Origin: Solimonas sp. K1W22B-7
Lineage (GTDB): Bacteria > Pseudomonadota > Gammaproteobacteria > Nevskiales > Nevskiaceae
NCBI RefSeq assembly: GCF_003428335.1
Contig: NZ_CP031704.1
Coordinates: forward strand, 1,240,001 to 1,304,000
Direction: 5' to 3'
Length of the DNA stretch: 64,000 nt
The notes beneath the pieces were generated by a model, which had not been told where the DNA came from, searched no databases, and saw only the letters and a program-made list of their open reading frames with translations. Below, in pieces: positions 8,849-18,391 of the stretch (position 1 is the first letter of the stretch; the number at the start of each line of letters is the position of its first letter). A program made the translations under genes and the position numbers.

Positions 8849-10504
8849 ATGGCCGAACTCGCTCTTTCTCCCCCGCGCAGCCTCAGGGACCTCCCGGCGC
8901 TGCGCCAGCTGCTCATGCTGGTCGGCGTGGCGCTGGCGGTTGCCGCCGGCTTCATGATGTTCACCTGGTCGCAGAAGCCGGATCTCACCCCGCTCTACGG
9001 CAATCTCGCCGACAAGGACGCCGCCGAGATCGGCGAGGCCCTGCGTGCGGCCAACATCCCCTTCCAGGTCGATACCGTCAGCGGTGCCGTCTCGGTGCCG
9101 GCCGACCAGGTGCACGAGGCGCGCCTCAAGCTGGCTTCGCAGGGCCTGCCGCGCGGCAGCGCCCAGGGCTTCGAGATGATCCAGCAGGAGCAGGGCTTCG
9201 GCACCAGCCAGTTCATCGAGACCGCGCGCTACCAGCACGCGCTGGAAACCGAGCTGGCGCGCAGTGTCTCCACGCTGCAGCCGGTGCGCGCCGCCCGCGT
9301 CCACCTGGCGCTGCCCAAGGCCTCCGCCTTCACCCGCAACCGCGAGGCCGCCAGCGCCTCGGTGCTGGTGGAACTGCATGCCGGCCGCTCGCTGGAGCCC
9401 GACCAGGTCGCTTCCATCGTGCACATGGTCGCCAGCAGCGTGTCCAACCTGCAGCCCTCCGCCGTCACCGTGGTGGACCAGAACGGCCGCCTGCTGACGC
9501 GCGACGACGCCAGCAGCCCGCTGGGCCAGAGCGGCGAGCAGTTCGACTATGCGCGCCGCGTCGAGTCCGACTACGTGCGCCGCATCGAGCAGCTGCTGAC
9601 GCCGATGCTCGGTGCCGGCCGCGTCAGCGCCCAGGTCAGCGCCGACCTGGATTTCTCGGTGACCGAGGAGGCGCGCGAGACCTACAAGCCCGACTCCGCC
9701 ACCGTGCGCAGCGAGCAGGTGTCCGAGGAGCAGCAGCGCAGCGCTTCCGGCCAGGCCGGCGGCATTCCCGGCGCCACCAGCAACCAGCCGCCGCCGCAGA
9801 CCGCCAACCCGCCGCTGAACCAGCTCACGGGCGCCAATGGCAGCGCCGAAACGCCGCTGTCGCAGAGCAAGCAGTCCTCGCGCAGCTACGAGATCGACCG
9901 CACCCTGAGCCACACGCGCCAGCCGGTGGGCAACATCCGCCGTCTCTCGGTGGCGGTGCTGGTGGACTACGTGCCGCGCGTCGGTGCCGACAAGAAAGCC
10001 ACGATGGTGGCCCTGAACAAGGCCGAACTGGAGAAGGTCAACGCCCTGGTGCGCGAGGCCGTCGGCTTCGACCCGCAGCGCGGCGACAGCCTCAGCGTGC
10101 AGAACGCGCCCTTCGTGCAGCCCGACGCCGTGACGCCGGAAGACCTGCCGCTGTGGCAGAACCCGCAGCTGCGCGACGGCCTGCGCCATGTCGGCGGTGC
10201 GCTGATCGTGCTGGCCTTGATCTTCGCGGTGCTGCGCCCGGTGCTGCGCCAGCTGCTGGCCACGCCGCTGTCGGCACGCGCGGCCACCGCGCTGCCGGGA
10301 CCGGGTGGTGCCGGTGGCCTGGGCTCCGACGACGTGCGCGTGGTGTCCGACGGGCCCATTGCCCTGGGACGCGGCGCCGGCAACGCCGCGGTCGCGGCCT
10401 TGCCCGACCCCTATGACCAGAAGCTGCAGACCGCGCGCGCCGCGGTCGGCCAGGATCCCAAGCGCGTCGCGCAGGTCGTCAAGAACTGGATTGGGCAAGA
10501 ATGA
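8849..10504 (+). CDS. fliF: Flagellar MS-ring protein FliF
   Basis: A 551-residue inner-membrane protein that builds the MS ring at the base of the flagellum. A first membrane segment lies near residues 22-42 and a second near 446-468. Between them is the periplasmic YscJ/FliF region, with PLYGNLADKDAAEIGEAL and a GFEMIQQEQGFGTSQFIE stretch, and a low-complexity Ser/Gln/Pro linker near residues 300-335. The cytosolic tail binds FliG: its last residues (KRVAQVVKNWIGQE) match the FliG-binding helix. The stop codon overlaps the fliG start by 4 bp (ATGA), so the two partners are translationally coupled. Confidence 0.95.
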   Translation: MAELALSPPRSLRDLPALRQLLMLVGVALAVAAGFMMFTWSQKPDLTPLYGNLADKDAAEIGEALRAANIPFQVDTVSGAVSVPADQVHEARLKLASQGLPRGSAQGFEMIQQEQGFGTSQFIETARYQHALETELARSVSTLQPVRAARVHLALPKASAFTRNREAASASVLVELHAGRSLEPDQVASIVHMVASSVSNLQPSAVTVVDQNGRLLTRDDASSPLGQSGEQFDYARRVESDYVRRIEQLLTPMLGAGRVSAQVSADLDFSVTEEARETYKPDSATVRSEQVSEEQQRSASGQAGGIPGATSNQPPPQTANPPLNQLTGANGSAETPLSQSKQSSRSYEIDRTLSHTRQPVGNIRRLSVAVLVDYVPRVGADKKATMVALNKAELEKVNALVREAVGFDPQRGDSLSVQNAPFVQPDAVTPEDLPLWQNPQLRDGLRHVGGALIVLALIFAVLRPVLRQLLATPLSARAATALPGPGGAGGLGSDDVRVVSDGPIALGRGAGNAAVAALPDPYDQKLQTARAAVGQDPKRVAQVVKNWIGQE

Positions 10505-11517
10505 TGGGTGACTCGACTCCCGCTGCGGATATCGGAGGCGCCGAGCGCGCCGCGATCCTGCTGATGTCGCTGGGCGAGACCGAGGCCGCCGAGGTGCTCA
10601 AGCACATGGGCGCCAAGGACGTGCAGAAGGTCGGCCAGGCCATGGCCTCGCTGAGCAATGTCTCGCGCGAGCGCGCCAACGAGGTGATCGACCGCTTCGT
10701 GATGGAGCTGGACAACCAGACCGCGATCGGCGTGGGTGCCGACGACTACGTGCGCCGCGTGCTGGTGGGTGCGCTGGGGGAGGACAAGGCCTCGGGCCTG
10801 ATCGACCGCATCCTGCTGGGCCGCAACAGCAAGGGCCTGGAAGCGCTCAAGTGGATGGAGACCCGCGCCGTTGCGGATCTCGTGCGCAACGAGCACCCGC
10901 AGATCGTCGCCATCGTGCTGGCCTACCTCGACCCGGACCAGGCCGCCGAGGTGCTGGAATTGTTGCCCGAGCGCATGCGCGGCGACGTGCTGATGCGCAT
11001 CGCGCGGCTCGACGGCATCCAGCCGGCGGCGCTGCGCGAGCTCGACGAAATCATGGAGAAGCAGTTCTCCGGCGGCGGCAATCTCAAGTCCTCGAGCGTC
11101 GGCGGCATCAAGGTCGCCGCCGGCATCCTCAACCTGATGGACTCGGCGCTGGAGCAGTCCATCGTCAGCAAGATCGGCGAGGTCGATGCCGACCTGTCGC
11201 AGCGCATCCAGGACCTGATGTTCGTGTTCGACGACCTCGGCGAGGTCGACGACCGCGGCATCCAGACCCTGCTGCGCGACCTGTCCACCGAAACCCTGGG
11301 CATGGCGCTGAAGGGCGCCGACGCGCGCGTCAAGGACAAGTTCGTGCGCAACATGTCCAAGCGCGCCGGCGAGATGCTGCTGGAAGACATGGAAGCCAAG
11401 GGGCCGGCGCGCGTCGCCGACGTCGAGGCGGCGCAGAAGGAAATCCTGGCGGCCGCGCGCCGCCTGGCCGACGCCGGCACGATTTCGCTGGGCGGCAAGG
11501 GAGAGGAATTTGTCTGA
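10501..11517 (+). CDS. fliG: Flagellar motor switch protein FliG
   Basis: A 338-residue C-ring protein that links FliF to FliM and carries the torque-generating face that meets the MotA stator. Visible landmarks are the N-terminal ERAAILLMSLGE, the middle-domain EHPQ motif near residue 131, the GG hinge before the C-terminal domain, and the charged torque helix (around LMFVFDDLGEVDDRG and FVRNMSKRAGE). The length is typical. It is coupled to fliF by a 4-bp overlap, and its last 8 bp overlap the TTG start of fliH. Confidence 0.95.
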   Translation: MMGDSTPAADIGGAERAAILLMSLGETEAAEVLKHMGAKDVQKVGQAMASLSNVSRERANEVIDRFVMELDNQTAIGVGADDYVRRVLVGALGEDKASGLIDRILLGRNSKGLEALKWMETRAVADLVRNEHPQIVAIVLAYLDPDQAAEVLELLPERMRGDVLMRIARLDGIQPAALRELDEIMEKQFSGGGNLKSSSVGGIKVAAGILNLMDSALEQSIVSKIGEVDADLSQRIQDLMFVFDDLGEVDDRGIQTLLRDLSTETLGMALKGADARVKDKFVRNMSKRAGEMLLEDMEAKGPARVADVEAAQKEILAAARRLADAGTISLGGKGEEFV

Positions 11518-12103
11518 GCTGACGCTGCCCTTGCGCTGGGAGCCGCCGGTCTTCCCGGGCCCCGGGCACTGTCCCGAGGACGTGGTGCTGCACACCGCGC
11601 AGCAGCTCGACGAAATGGAAGCCGCGGCCTACCAGGACGGCTTCGCCCGCGGCCACGGCGAGGGTTATGCCGCCGGCCTGCAGCAGGCACGCGCCGAGGC
11701 CGCGCGCCTGCGTGAGCTGGTCGCGCACCTGGCGCGGCCGCTGGCCCAGATCGACGAGGAAGTGGAGCGCACCCTGGTGGCGATGACCGTGGAGGTCGCG
11801 CGCCGCCTGGTGCAGCAGGAACTGGAACTGGACCCGACGCGCGTGCTCGGCGTGGTGCGCGAAGCCATCGGCGCGCTCGACGGCAATGCGCGGCAGATGC
11901 GCGTGATGGCACATCCGGAGGACGCAAAGTTGCTGCAGGAACACCTGGTGGCGCCGCCGGACGTGGCCGAACTGCGGGTGGTTGCCGATCCCGGCCTGAT
12001 GCGCGGCGATTGCCGCGTGGTCAGCGATGCCGCCCAGGTGGATGCTCGCCTCGATACGCGCCAGGCGAACCTGGCGCAGAGTCTGATCGGAGAAGCGGAG
12101 TGA
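11510..12103 (+). CDS. fliH: Flagellar assembly protein FliH
   Basis: A 197-residue negative regulator and adaptor of the export ATPase FliI. It has the FliH pattern: a variable N-terminus, a central GxxxG-like region (ARGHGEGYAAGLQQA) forming a coiled coil, and a C-terminal domain with MTVEVARRLVQQEL and VHPEDAK-like sequence. The start is a TTG at 11510 inside the end of fliG, preceded by a strong GGAGAGGAA site. No in-frame ATG exists near the N-terminus. A 54-bp perfect palindrome lies between this gene and fliI. Confidence 0.88.
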   Translation: MSELTLPLRWEPPVFPGPGHCPEDVVLHTAQQLDEMEAAAYQDGFARGHGEGYAAGLQQARAEAARLRELVAHLARPLAQIDEEVERTLVAMTVEVARRLVQQELELDPTRVLGVVREAIGALDGNARQMRVMAHPEDAKLLQEHLVAPPDVAELRVVADPGLMRGDCRVVSDAAQVDARLDTRQANLAQSLIGEAE

Positions 12104-12123
12104 TCGACACGAGCGTTTCTTTT

Positions 12124-12177
12124 GTAGGAGCGGCTGTTAGCCGCGAACGCGCGTTCGCGGCTAACAGCCGCTCCTAC
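12124..12177. repeat. Perfect 54-bp palindrome inside the fli operon (GTAGGAGCGGCT family)
   Basis: Two 27-nt arms starting GTAGGAGCGGCTGTTAGCCG are exactly complementary with no loop. Related palindromes are at 22003-22072, 37585-37658 and 56445-56507. In this copy the repeat sits within an operon, between fliH and fliI, where an RNA hairpin could affect mRNA stability or expression of fliIJK. Confidence 0.92.
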
Positions 12178-12194
12178 GAGTCTGGGGATTTCGC

Positions 12195-13544
12195 ATGAGC
12201 GAGTGGGCCGCCGCGAGGAACAGGACTCTCACGCGCCGCCTGCGTGCCGAAACCGCCCGCATTCCCGCCGCGCGTACGCTGATGGTGGAGGGCACGCTCA
12301 AGCGTGTCGTCGGCCTGACGCTGGAAGCCGTCGGTTGCCAGGTGCAGATCGGCGCGCGCTGCCGCGTCGCCAATGCCGACGGCACCGGCCTGGAGGCCGA
12401 GGTGGTCGGCTTCTCCGGTGACCGCACCTTCCTGATGCCCATCGGCGACATGCAGGGACTCAAGCCCAATGCGCGCGTGATCCCGATCCGCCATGCCGCC
12501 GAGGTGGCAGTGGGCGAGGGCCTGCTGGGCCGCGTGCTCGACGGTGAGGGCCGCCCCCTGGATGGCAAGGGCCGCCTCGACTGCAACGCCTACGCGAGGC
12601 TGCAGGGCACCCAGATCAACCCGCTGTCGCGCAGCCCGATCAGCGAGCCGCTGGACGTCGGCGTGCGCACCATCAACTCCCTGCTCAGCGTCGGCCGCGG
12701 CCAGCGCCTGGGCCTGTTCGCCGGCACCGGCGTCGGCAAGTCGACGCTGCTGGGTATGATGACCCGCTTCACCAAGGCCGACGTCATCGTCGTCGGCCTG
12801 GTCGGCGAGCGCGGTCGCGAAGTCCGCGACTTCCTCGACCACAATCTCGGCCCCGAGGGCCTGCGCCGCGCGGTGGTGGTGGCCACGCCCGCCGACCGTT
12901 CGCCGCTGATGCGCCTGCGCGGTGCGTACCTGGCCACCGCCATCGCCGAGTACTTCCGCGACCAGGGCCGCCACGTGCTGCTGCTGATGGATTCATTGAC
13001 GCGCTTCGCCCAGGCGCAGCGCGAGATCGGCCTGGCCGTGGGCGAGCCGCCGACCACGCGCGGCTATCCGCCCTCGGTGTTCGCCAAGCTGCCGGCCCTG
13101 GTCGAGCGCGCCGGCAACGGCATCGACGGCGCCGGCTCGATCACTGCCTTCTATACCGTGCTGACAGAGGGCGACGATCCCAACGACCCGATCGCCGATA
13201 CCGCGCGCGGCATCCTCGACGGCCATATCGTGCTGTCGCGCGCCATCGCCGATGCCGGGCTCTACCCGGCGATCGACATCGAGGCTTCGATCTCGCGTGT
13301 CGCCAACGAGATCACCGTGCCCGAACACCAGCAGCGCATGCGCCAGTTCAAGGCGCTGTTCAGCGCCTACCAGCGCAACCGCGACCTGATCAATATCGGC
13401 GCCTACCAGAAGGGCTCCGATGCCCGCGTCGATGCCGCGATCGCGCGCTGGCCGCGCATCGAGGAATTCCTGCGCCAAGACGTGCGCGAGCCGGCCGGCT
13501 TCGACGCCAGCCGCCGTGCCCTTGATGCTCTGCTGACCACATAA
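12195..13544 (+). CDS. fliI: Flagellar export ATPase FliI
   Basis: A 449-residue ATPase of the F1-beta family that powers or primes export of flagellar substrates. The Walker A motif GTGVGKST is at residues 177-184; the region around [17 protein letters not shown] is the Walker B and type III ATPase signature. The [17 protein letters not shown] block is also typical. It starts at an ATG 18 bp after the palindrome and is followed by fliJ after 9 bp. It works with FliH and FliJ at the base of the export gate. Confidence 0.95.
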   Translation: MSEWAAARNRTLTRRLRAETARIPAARTLMVEGTLKRVVGLTLEAVGCQVQIGARCRVANADGTGLEAEVVGFSGDRTFLMPIGDMQGLKPNARVIPIRHAAEVAVGEGLLGRVLDGEGRPLDGKGRLDCNAYARLQGTQINPLSRSPISEPLDVGVRTINSLLSVGRGQRLGLFAGTGVGKSTLLGMMTRFTKADVIVVGLVGERGREVRDFLDHNLGPEGLRRAVVVATPADRSPLMRLRGAYLATAIAEYFRDQGRHVLLLMDSLTRFAQAQREIGLAVGEPPTTRGYPPSVFAKLPALVERAGNGIDGAGSITAFYTVLTEGDDPNDPIADTARGILDGHIVLSRAIADAGLYPAIDIEASISRVANEITVPEHQQRMRQFKALFSAYQRNRDLINIGAYQKGSDARVDAAIARWPRIEEFLRQDVREPAGFDASRRALDALLTT

Positions 13545-13553
13545 GGACAATCC

Positions 13554-13991
13554 ATGAACTCGCGTCGCCTGGTGCCGCTGCAAACGCTCGCCGAAACCCG
13601 CGAGGACGAGGCGGCCCGCCGCCTGGCCGAGGTGCAGCGCCGCCATGCCGACCAGGAAGCGCGCCTGGCCGAGCTGCGCCGCTATGCCGACGAATACGCC
13701 CACGCGCCGGCCGGCCCCACGGCGGTGCTGATGCTCAACCGGCAGGCCTTCCTGTCGCGCCTGCGCGATGCCGAACGCTTCCAACTGCAGGCGGTGGAGG
13801 ACGCGCGGCTGGCGGTGGAAGCCGAGCGCGCCGCCTGGCTGCTGAAGCGCCGCGATGTCTCGGTGCTGGACCAGCTGGCCGCCTGCTATCGCGGCCGTGA
13901 GCAACGCCAGGACGAGCGCCGCGAGCAGCGCGGTGCCGACGAACTGGCGCTGCGCCGCTTCGTTGCCACCCAGAAAGACCCGATCTCATGA
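13554..13991 (+). CDS. fliJ: Flagellar export chaperone FliJ
   Basis: A 145-residue, almost wholly alpha-helical coiled-coil protein rich in Arg, Glu, Ala and Leu, as expected for FliJ, the central stalk of the export ATPase. The sequence is poorly conserved between species, so position is the main evidence: it is directly between fliI and fliK. It overlaps the fliK start by 4 bp (ATGA). Confidence 0.82.
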   Translation: MNSRRLVPLQTLAETREDEAARRLAEVQRRHADQEARLAELRRYADEYAHAPAGPTAVLMLNRQAFLSRLRDAERFQLQAVEDARLAVEAERAAWLLKRRDVSVLDQLAACYRGREQRQDERREQRGADELALRRFVATQKDPIS

Positions 13992-14860
13992 GCCCGCTGC
14001 CCGCCATCGGCAGCGTTGCCGCTGCCGCAACGCCGCCGGCCGCCAGCCTGCCGGCTCTCGACGCCGAGTCGCTGCTGCTGTTCAGCCTGCCGGCTACCGT
14101 CGTGGACGAGACGCCGGCCGCCCCGGCGGCCGAGGCGCCGGAGCCGCCGGTGCAGGATGAAGCCGCGGCGCCTCCCGCCGCCCTGGTCAACTGGCTGCTG
14201 GCCCTGGTGCCGCTGCCGCCGCCCCCCGGCAAGCTGCCGTCCACGGCGGCTGCGAACGACGCCACGGTCCCTGCCGCGGGCACGGACGATGTTTCCGCCG
14301 GGGTCACCGCGTCCCTGCCGAAACCGGCCGAGACCCCGCTGCCGCTGGCGACAGCCGAAATTCCCGTGCCATCGGTCCCGCCGGCCCTGCTGATTCCGCA
14401 GCCGCCTGCGTCCCTGCCGCTTGTCGTTGCCTCGCAGGCTTCGGCTCCCGCCGTGCCGTCCGCAGCGGTGCCCCTGGCGCCGCTGGCGCTGAGCGATCCC
14501 GACTGGAGCGCCGGCCTGGGCGAGCGCGTCAGCTGGGCCACGGAGTTGGGCCTGTCCGAAGCCACCATCGACCTGCATCCTGAGGAACTGGGCCCGATCC
14601 GCATCCGCATCGAGACCCAGGGCCAGGTTGCCGAGGTCTCCTTCCAGGCCGCGCATGCGGCGACGCGCGAACTGCTGTCGCAGTCGCTGCCGCAGCTGCG
14701 CGAGCTGCTGAACGGGCAGGGGCTGGACATGGCGCGCTCGCAGGTCGCCGCGCTGCCGCCGCCGCGCCGCGGCGATCCGCGCAGTTTGCCGGCGGACATC
14801 GGCAACGGTGGCCCGCGCCGCCGTCTCTACCGTCTTGGTTTGGTCGACGACTACGCCTGA
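13988..14860 (+). CDS. fliK: Flagellar hook-length control protein FliK
   Basis: A 290-residue protein that measures hook length and switches export specificity. The N-terminal two thirds are an extended Ala/Pro/Val-rich ruler. The conserved C-terminal domain starts near residue 165, with LDLHPEELGPIRIRIE-type sequence (here ATIDLHPEELGPIRI), then AHAATRELLSQSLPQLRELL. It ends tail-to-tail with the minus-strand GYF gene, overlapping it by 10 bp. The flagellar block stops here: fliL and the export-gate genes that often follow are not in this window. Confidence 0.88.
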   Translation: MSPLPAIGSVAAAATPPAASLPALDAESLLLFSLPATVVDETPAAPAAEAPEPPVQDEAAAPPAALVNWLLALVPLPPPPGKLPSTAAANDATVPAAGTDDVSAGVTASLPKPAETPLPLATAEIPVPSVPPALLIPQPPASLPLVVASQASAPAVPSAAVPLAPLALSDPDWSAGLGERVSWATELGLSEATIDLHPEELGPIRIRIETQGQVAEVSFQAAHAATRELLSQSLPQLRELLNGQGLDMARSQVAALPPPRRGDPRSLPADIGNGGPRRRLYRLGLVDDYA

Positions 14861-15723
14861 GCGTCGCCGGAAGGGATGGCGTGCGGCATGGCCACCGGCG
14901 CGGAACGGCCGGGCTTGCGCCGCTGCCCGGAGTTCTCCTCCTCCGGCTCCTCCTCGATGAATGAGCCGAGCACCGCCATCACCATCAGCAGGCCGCCGAT
15001 GACGATCGTGGCGATGTTGGCGCCGCTGTAGCGCTCGTTGCGCTCGTGTCCCGGAGCCACGGCGGCATTGATCCGGTTTGCCAGCGCCTGCACCGGCAGC
15101 AGCACGAAGACATGCATCGCCGAAATCCAGTCCCAGGGGTCCGGCAGCCTCCAGGTCAATGCCATCACGATGAACAGCGTGGTCAGCAGGGCGACGCTGT
15201 ACGAGGGAGACAGGCCGGCGGCCTCGGCATCGTCCCGGACCCGCCGGAACAGCACGTGGACGAAGAAGATGCCGAACAGGGTCCTGGCGACGGGCGAGAT
15301 GTCGCTGCGATCGCGCTGCCGGATCCGCAGCCAGTTCTGGTACAGCCAGTAGAGGTTGTAGAAGGTCAGCGTGCAGAACGACATCACCAGCAGCTTGGTG
15401 GTGGAGACGGCGAACCATGGCGCCTCGTTGCTTGCGGGGCCGGGCGGCGCCGGGGCCGCCCAGGTTCCCGGTGTCGCCTCCCGCTGGGGCGAGACGGGTG
15501 GGGGAGGCGGCGGTGGCGGCGCGGTTGCCGCCGCAGGCAGCAGCCCCCGCACGGAGGCCGCCGTGATCCACTCCGCCATGCCCTCGCGCCAGACCAGCGC
15601 ATCCTGGCGCAGGCCGCCCCCGGCGGCGATGCGCTTGAGCTCCGGGCCGCTCACCGGGCCGTGCTGCTCGCTGCCGTTGGCATACCACCAGACCCTGGCG
15701 CCGCTGTCCTGTGATTCCTGCAT
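14851..15723 (-). CDS. GYF_2 (DUF4339)-domain membrane protein
   Basis: A 290-residue inner-membrane protein of unknown role. Residues about 10-55 are a GYF_2/DUF4339 module (WWYANGSEQHGPVSGPELKR ... LVWREGMAEW), a fold that binds proline-rich peptides. A Pro-rich linker (eight consecutive prolines near residue 75) follows. The rest has about four hydrophobic segments, beginning with LLVMSFCTLTFYNLYWLYQNW, similar to DUF4234-type membrane domains. The tail is charged. The ATG at 15723 is preceded closely by the stop of the isomerase-like gene, so both are probably co-transcribed. Confidence 0.7.
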   Translation of the reverse strand: MQESQDSGARVWWYANGSEQHGPVSGPELKRIAAGGGLRQDALVWREGMAEWITAASVRGLLPAAATAPPPPPPPPVSPQREATPGTWAAPAPPGPASNEAPWFAVSTTKLLVMSFCTLTFYNLYWLYQNWLRIRQRDRSDISPVARTLFGIFFVHVLFRRVRDDAEAAGLSPSYSVALLTTLFIVMALTWRLPDPWDWISAMHVFVLLPVQALANRINAAVAPGHERNERYSGANIATIVIGGLLMVMAVLGSFIEEEPEEENSGQRRKPGRSAPVAMPHAIPSGDAQA

Positions 15724-15734
15724 GGATTCCGTCC

Positions 15735-16334
15735 TCAGGCCGCCAGCTTGCCCTTGAGGTAGTCCTCCAGCAGCACCAGGCGGTCGTTGCCCCAGAACAT
15801 CTGCTCGCCGACGAAGAAGGTCGGTGCGCCGAACACGCCGCGTTCCACCGCCTCGTCGGTGTTGGCGCGCAGCAGGTCCTTGGCGGGCTGCTCCTGCGCC
15901 CCCGCCAGCAGCGCCGCGCCGTCGAAGCCGGCGGCATCGGCCACGCCCTTGAGCACCTCGGCCTGGCTGATGTCGGCGTCGCGGGTCCAGTAGGCGTCCA
16001 TCACGGCCTTGGCCCAGGCCCCGACCCGTTCCGGCGGCAGCGCGCAGGCGATGCGCCCGGCGGTCAGGCTGTTGACCGGGAACACGCGCGGGAAGAACAG
16101 CGGCACGCCGTAGTGCCTGGCCCAGAGGCGCAGGTCCTTGAACAGGTACTTGCCCTTGGCCGGGATCATGGCCGGCGCGCGGTTGCCGGTGGCCTCGAAG
16201 GCCTTGCCCAGCACGAACGGCCGCCACTGCAGCTTGCAGCCGCAGCGCTCGGCCAGGGCCTCGATCTGCGTGGCCGCCAGGTAGGTATAGGGACTGGCCG
16301 CATCCCAGAAGAATTCGATGGTCCGCTCGGTCAT
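15735..16334 (-). CDS. 2-hydroxychromene-2-carboxylate isomerase / DsbA-family protein
   Basis: A 199-residue thioredoxin-fold protein of the HCCA isomerase (kappa-class GST-like) family. The N-terminus IEFFWDAASPYTYLAA carries the serine of the family's active site in place of a CxxC pair. A middle RPFVLGKAF block and a C-terminal GVFGAPTFFVGEQMFWGNDR block complete the signature. Family members isomerise glutathione-linked aromatic intermediates or act as glutathione transferases; the real substrate here is unknown. The ATG at 16334 has a GGGAGAA site. It is the first gene of a two-gene unit with the GYF protein. Confidence 0.85.
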   Translation of the reverse strand: MTERTIEFFWDAASPYTYLAATQIEALAERCGCKLQWRPFVLGKAFEATGNRAPAMIPAKGKYLFKDLRLWARHYGVPLFFPRVFPVNSLTAGRIACALPPERVGAWAKAVMDAYWTRDADISQAEVLKGVADAAGFDGAALLAGAQEQPAKDLLRANTDEAVERGVFGAPTFFVGEQMFWGNDRLVLLEDYLKGKLAA

Positions 16335-16488
16335 TGCTGGTTCTCCCAAGGTCTATGCCCGCATACTAGCGGGGACCGGTAGTCGATGGCATGGCGTGTG
16401 CTTCCTCCTGCGGCACGGCCATTTGCGCTGCGCCGGGGTGGACCTACAATGCCGCCCCCGCCGAAGAACCTTGCGAGACGAGAGGGCA

Positions 16489-17271
16489 ATGACGTACTGC
16501 GTAGCGATCAAGGTGAATGACGGACTCGTCTTCGCCGGCGACACCCGCACCACGGCGGGGGTGGACGACGTCCGCTCGCACCCCAAGCTGCACAGCTTCG
16601 AGCTGCCCGGCGAACGCGTATTCGTGCTGCTGTCGGCCGGCAACCTGGCCACCACCCAGTCGGTGCTGAACCATGCCTGGCGCGACTGGAACAGCGCGGC
16701 CCCGCCGGAACTGAGCCTGCGCGGCGCGCGGCACATGTACGACGCCGCCGAGTACATCGGCCAGCTGCTGGTGCGCGCCCAGCGCGATTTCTCCCAGGGC
16801 GGCCAGTACAGCAACGTCGATTTCCGCGCCACGCTGATCCTGGGGGGGCAGATCCTCGGCGAGGAGCCGGCGCTGTACCTGGTCTACCCGGAAGGCAACT
16901 GCATCGCCACCTCGCCGGAGACGCCCTACCTGCAGATCGGCGAGAGCAAGTACGGCAAGCCGATCCTGGACCGCATGATCAAGATGAGCCAGACCTCGCT
17001 GGAGGACGCGGCCCGCTGCGCCCTGGTGTCGCTGGACTCGACGATGAAATCCAACCTCACGGTCGGCCCGCCGCTGGACGTGGCGATCCTGCCGCGCGAC
17101 GCGCTGGAGATCGGCCATCGCCTGCGCCTGGACCTGGACACGCCGTACTACGCCGCCCTGAAGAAGGCCTGGGGCGAGCAGCTGGAAAAGGTGTTCCGCG
17201 AGACCCTGCCGAAGTTCGAGTGGGAAGCGGATCCGAATCAGCAGACGCTGCCGTTGAATCACGGGCACTAG
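16489..17271 (+). CDS. Anbu, proteasome-like beta-subunit peptidase
   Basis: A 260-residue member of the Ntn-hydrolase proteasome superfamily, the ancestral beta-subunit (Anbu) group. After removal of Met1 the N-terminal nucleophile would be Thr2 (MTYCVAIKVNDGLVFAGDTR). The GDTRTTAGVDDVRSHPKL region is typical. Anbu forms open helical rings and its peptidase role is still debated. In many genomes it is linked to an alpha-E protein, a circularly permuted ATP-grasp protein and a transglutaminase; here the first two lie just downstream on the opposite strand. The ATG at 16489 is preceded by GAGAGGGC. Confidence 0.88.
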   Translation: MTYCVAIKVNDGLVFAGDTRTTAGVDDVRSHPKLHSFELPGERVFVLLSAGNLATTQSVLNHAWRDWNSAAPPELSLRGARHMYDAAEYIGQLLVRAQRDFSQGGQYSNVDFRATLILGGQILGEEPALYLVYPEGNCIATSPETPYLQIGESKYGKPILDRMIKMSQTSLEDAARCALVSLDSTMKSNLTVGPPLDVAILPRDALEIGHRLRLDLDTPYYAALKKAWGEQLEKVFRETLPKFEWEADPNQQTLPLNHGH

Positions 17272-17284
17272 CTCCGCCTTTTCT

Positions 17285-17414
17285 CCCCTCGCCCGCTTGC
17301 GGGAGAGGGGCAGGGGAGAGGGTTTCTGTGTATGGCGGGATGGCCAGCCTGGCCACGATTTACAGAAACCCTCTCCCGCCCTCCGGGCACCCTCTCCCGC
17401 AAGCGGGCGAGGGG
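17285..17414. repeat. Paired CCCTCTCCCGC-type repeats in inverted arrangement
   Basis: Two GGGAGAGGG hairpin modules face each other, with TTTCTGT and ACAGAAA at the inner ends, so the whole block folds into a long imperfect inverted repeat. It lies between the convergent anbu and alpha-E genes and may act as a bidirectional transcription end. Confidence 0.78.
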
Positions 17415-17430
17415 ACAGAAGCTCAGAAGC

Positions 17431-18363
17431 TCAAAGCTTGAAGTAAGCCTCGCTCACACCCTCATGAACGCTCGCCAGGCCCACCTGGATCTCGTCCATG
17501 ACTTCGCTGATGCCGCCCAGCATCAGGCGATCCACGTCGGCGTCCATCACCAGTGCCCGTGCCCGGTCCAGGGTGCGCTGCAGCGGGCGGTCCGGCGGCA
17601 GCTTGGGCAGGGTGTGGGAGATGTAGTTGAGGCAGTACATCACGCTGCGCGGGAACTCGCGGTTCTGCAGCAGGAAGCGCAGCACGTTGGGGCCGTTGAC
17701 GCGGCCGCGCACGTGGCGGCGGAACATCTGGTAGGCCATCAGCGAGCGCAGCACGCCCATCCACTGGATGTTCTGGAACGGCGCCAGTTCCTCGGCGGCC
17801 TTGGGCTTGATCAGGCTGGAGGAGCGCACGTCGATGATGCGCGTGGTCATGTCGGCCTGCTCGATGGCACTGCCGATGCGCATGAAGTGGAAGCCCACGT
17901 CCTTGCTCATGTTGGCGCCGATCATGCCGTAGATCACCAGCGCGCCGTCGACGATCTGCTGCAGGAAGTCCTGGCGCTTGGAGCGCGTCAGGGCCTTGTC
18001 GCCCTTCTCCTGCACCAGGTAGTGCAGGTCGTTGAGCCGCTCCCAGACCTCGCGCGGCGCGCATTCGCGGATCGTGCGCAGGATCTCGCGGGCGTGGTGC
18101 AGCGAGCGGATGATCGAGGCCGGGTTCTCCTCGTCCAGCAGCAGGAAGCGCATGATCTGCGCCTCGCCGGATTCGCCGGCGTAGCGGGCGTTGAACTCTT
18201 CTTCCTGGCCCAGGATCTGCACCAGCGGCAGCCAGCCGAATTCCACCTGGCGCGGCAGGTCGAAGATCAGGTGGCCGTGGACGTTGACGATGCGGGCGGT
18301 GTTTTCGGCACGCTGCAGGTAGCGTCCGAACCAGTAGAGGTTGTCGGCGACGCGCGAGAGCAT
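17431..18363 (-). CDS. Alpha-E domain protein
   Basis: A 310-residue mostly helical cytosolic protein of the alpha-E family. It begins MLSRVADNLYWFGRYLQRAE, the conserved family N-terminus, and repeats similar helix patterns through the chain. The function is not established; the family is nearly always next to circularly permuted ATP-grasp proteins and predicted to take part in synthesis of a small peptide or amino-acid conjugate. It starts 28 bp after the ATP-grasp gene on the same strand and is convergent with anbu. Confidence 0.88.
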   Translation of the reverse strand: MLSRVADNLYWFGRYLQRAENTARIVNVHGHLIFDLPRQVEFGWLPLVQILGQEEEFNARYAGESGEAQIMRFLLLDEENPASIIRSLHHAREILRTIRECAPREVWERLNDLHYLVQEKGDKALTRSKRQDFLQQIVDGALVIYGMIGANMSKDVGFHFMRIGSAIEQADMTTRIIDVRSSSLIKPKAAEELAPFQNIQWMGVLRSLMAYQMFRRHVRGRVNGPNVLRFLLQNREFPRSVMYCLNYISHTLPKLPPDRPLQRTLDRARALVMDADVDRLMLGGISEVMDEIQVGLASVHEGVSEAYFKL

Positions 18364-18391
18364 CAGTTGCTCTCCTGGAACGAAGTGGGCA

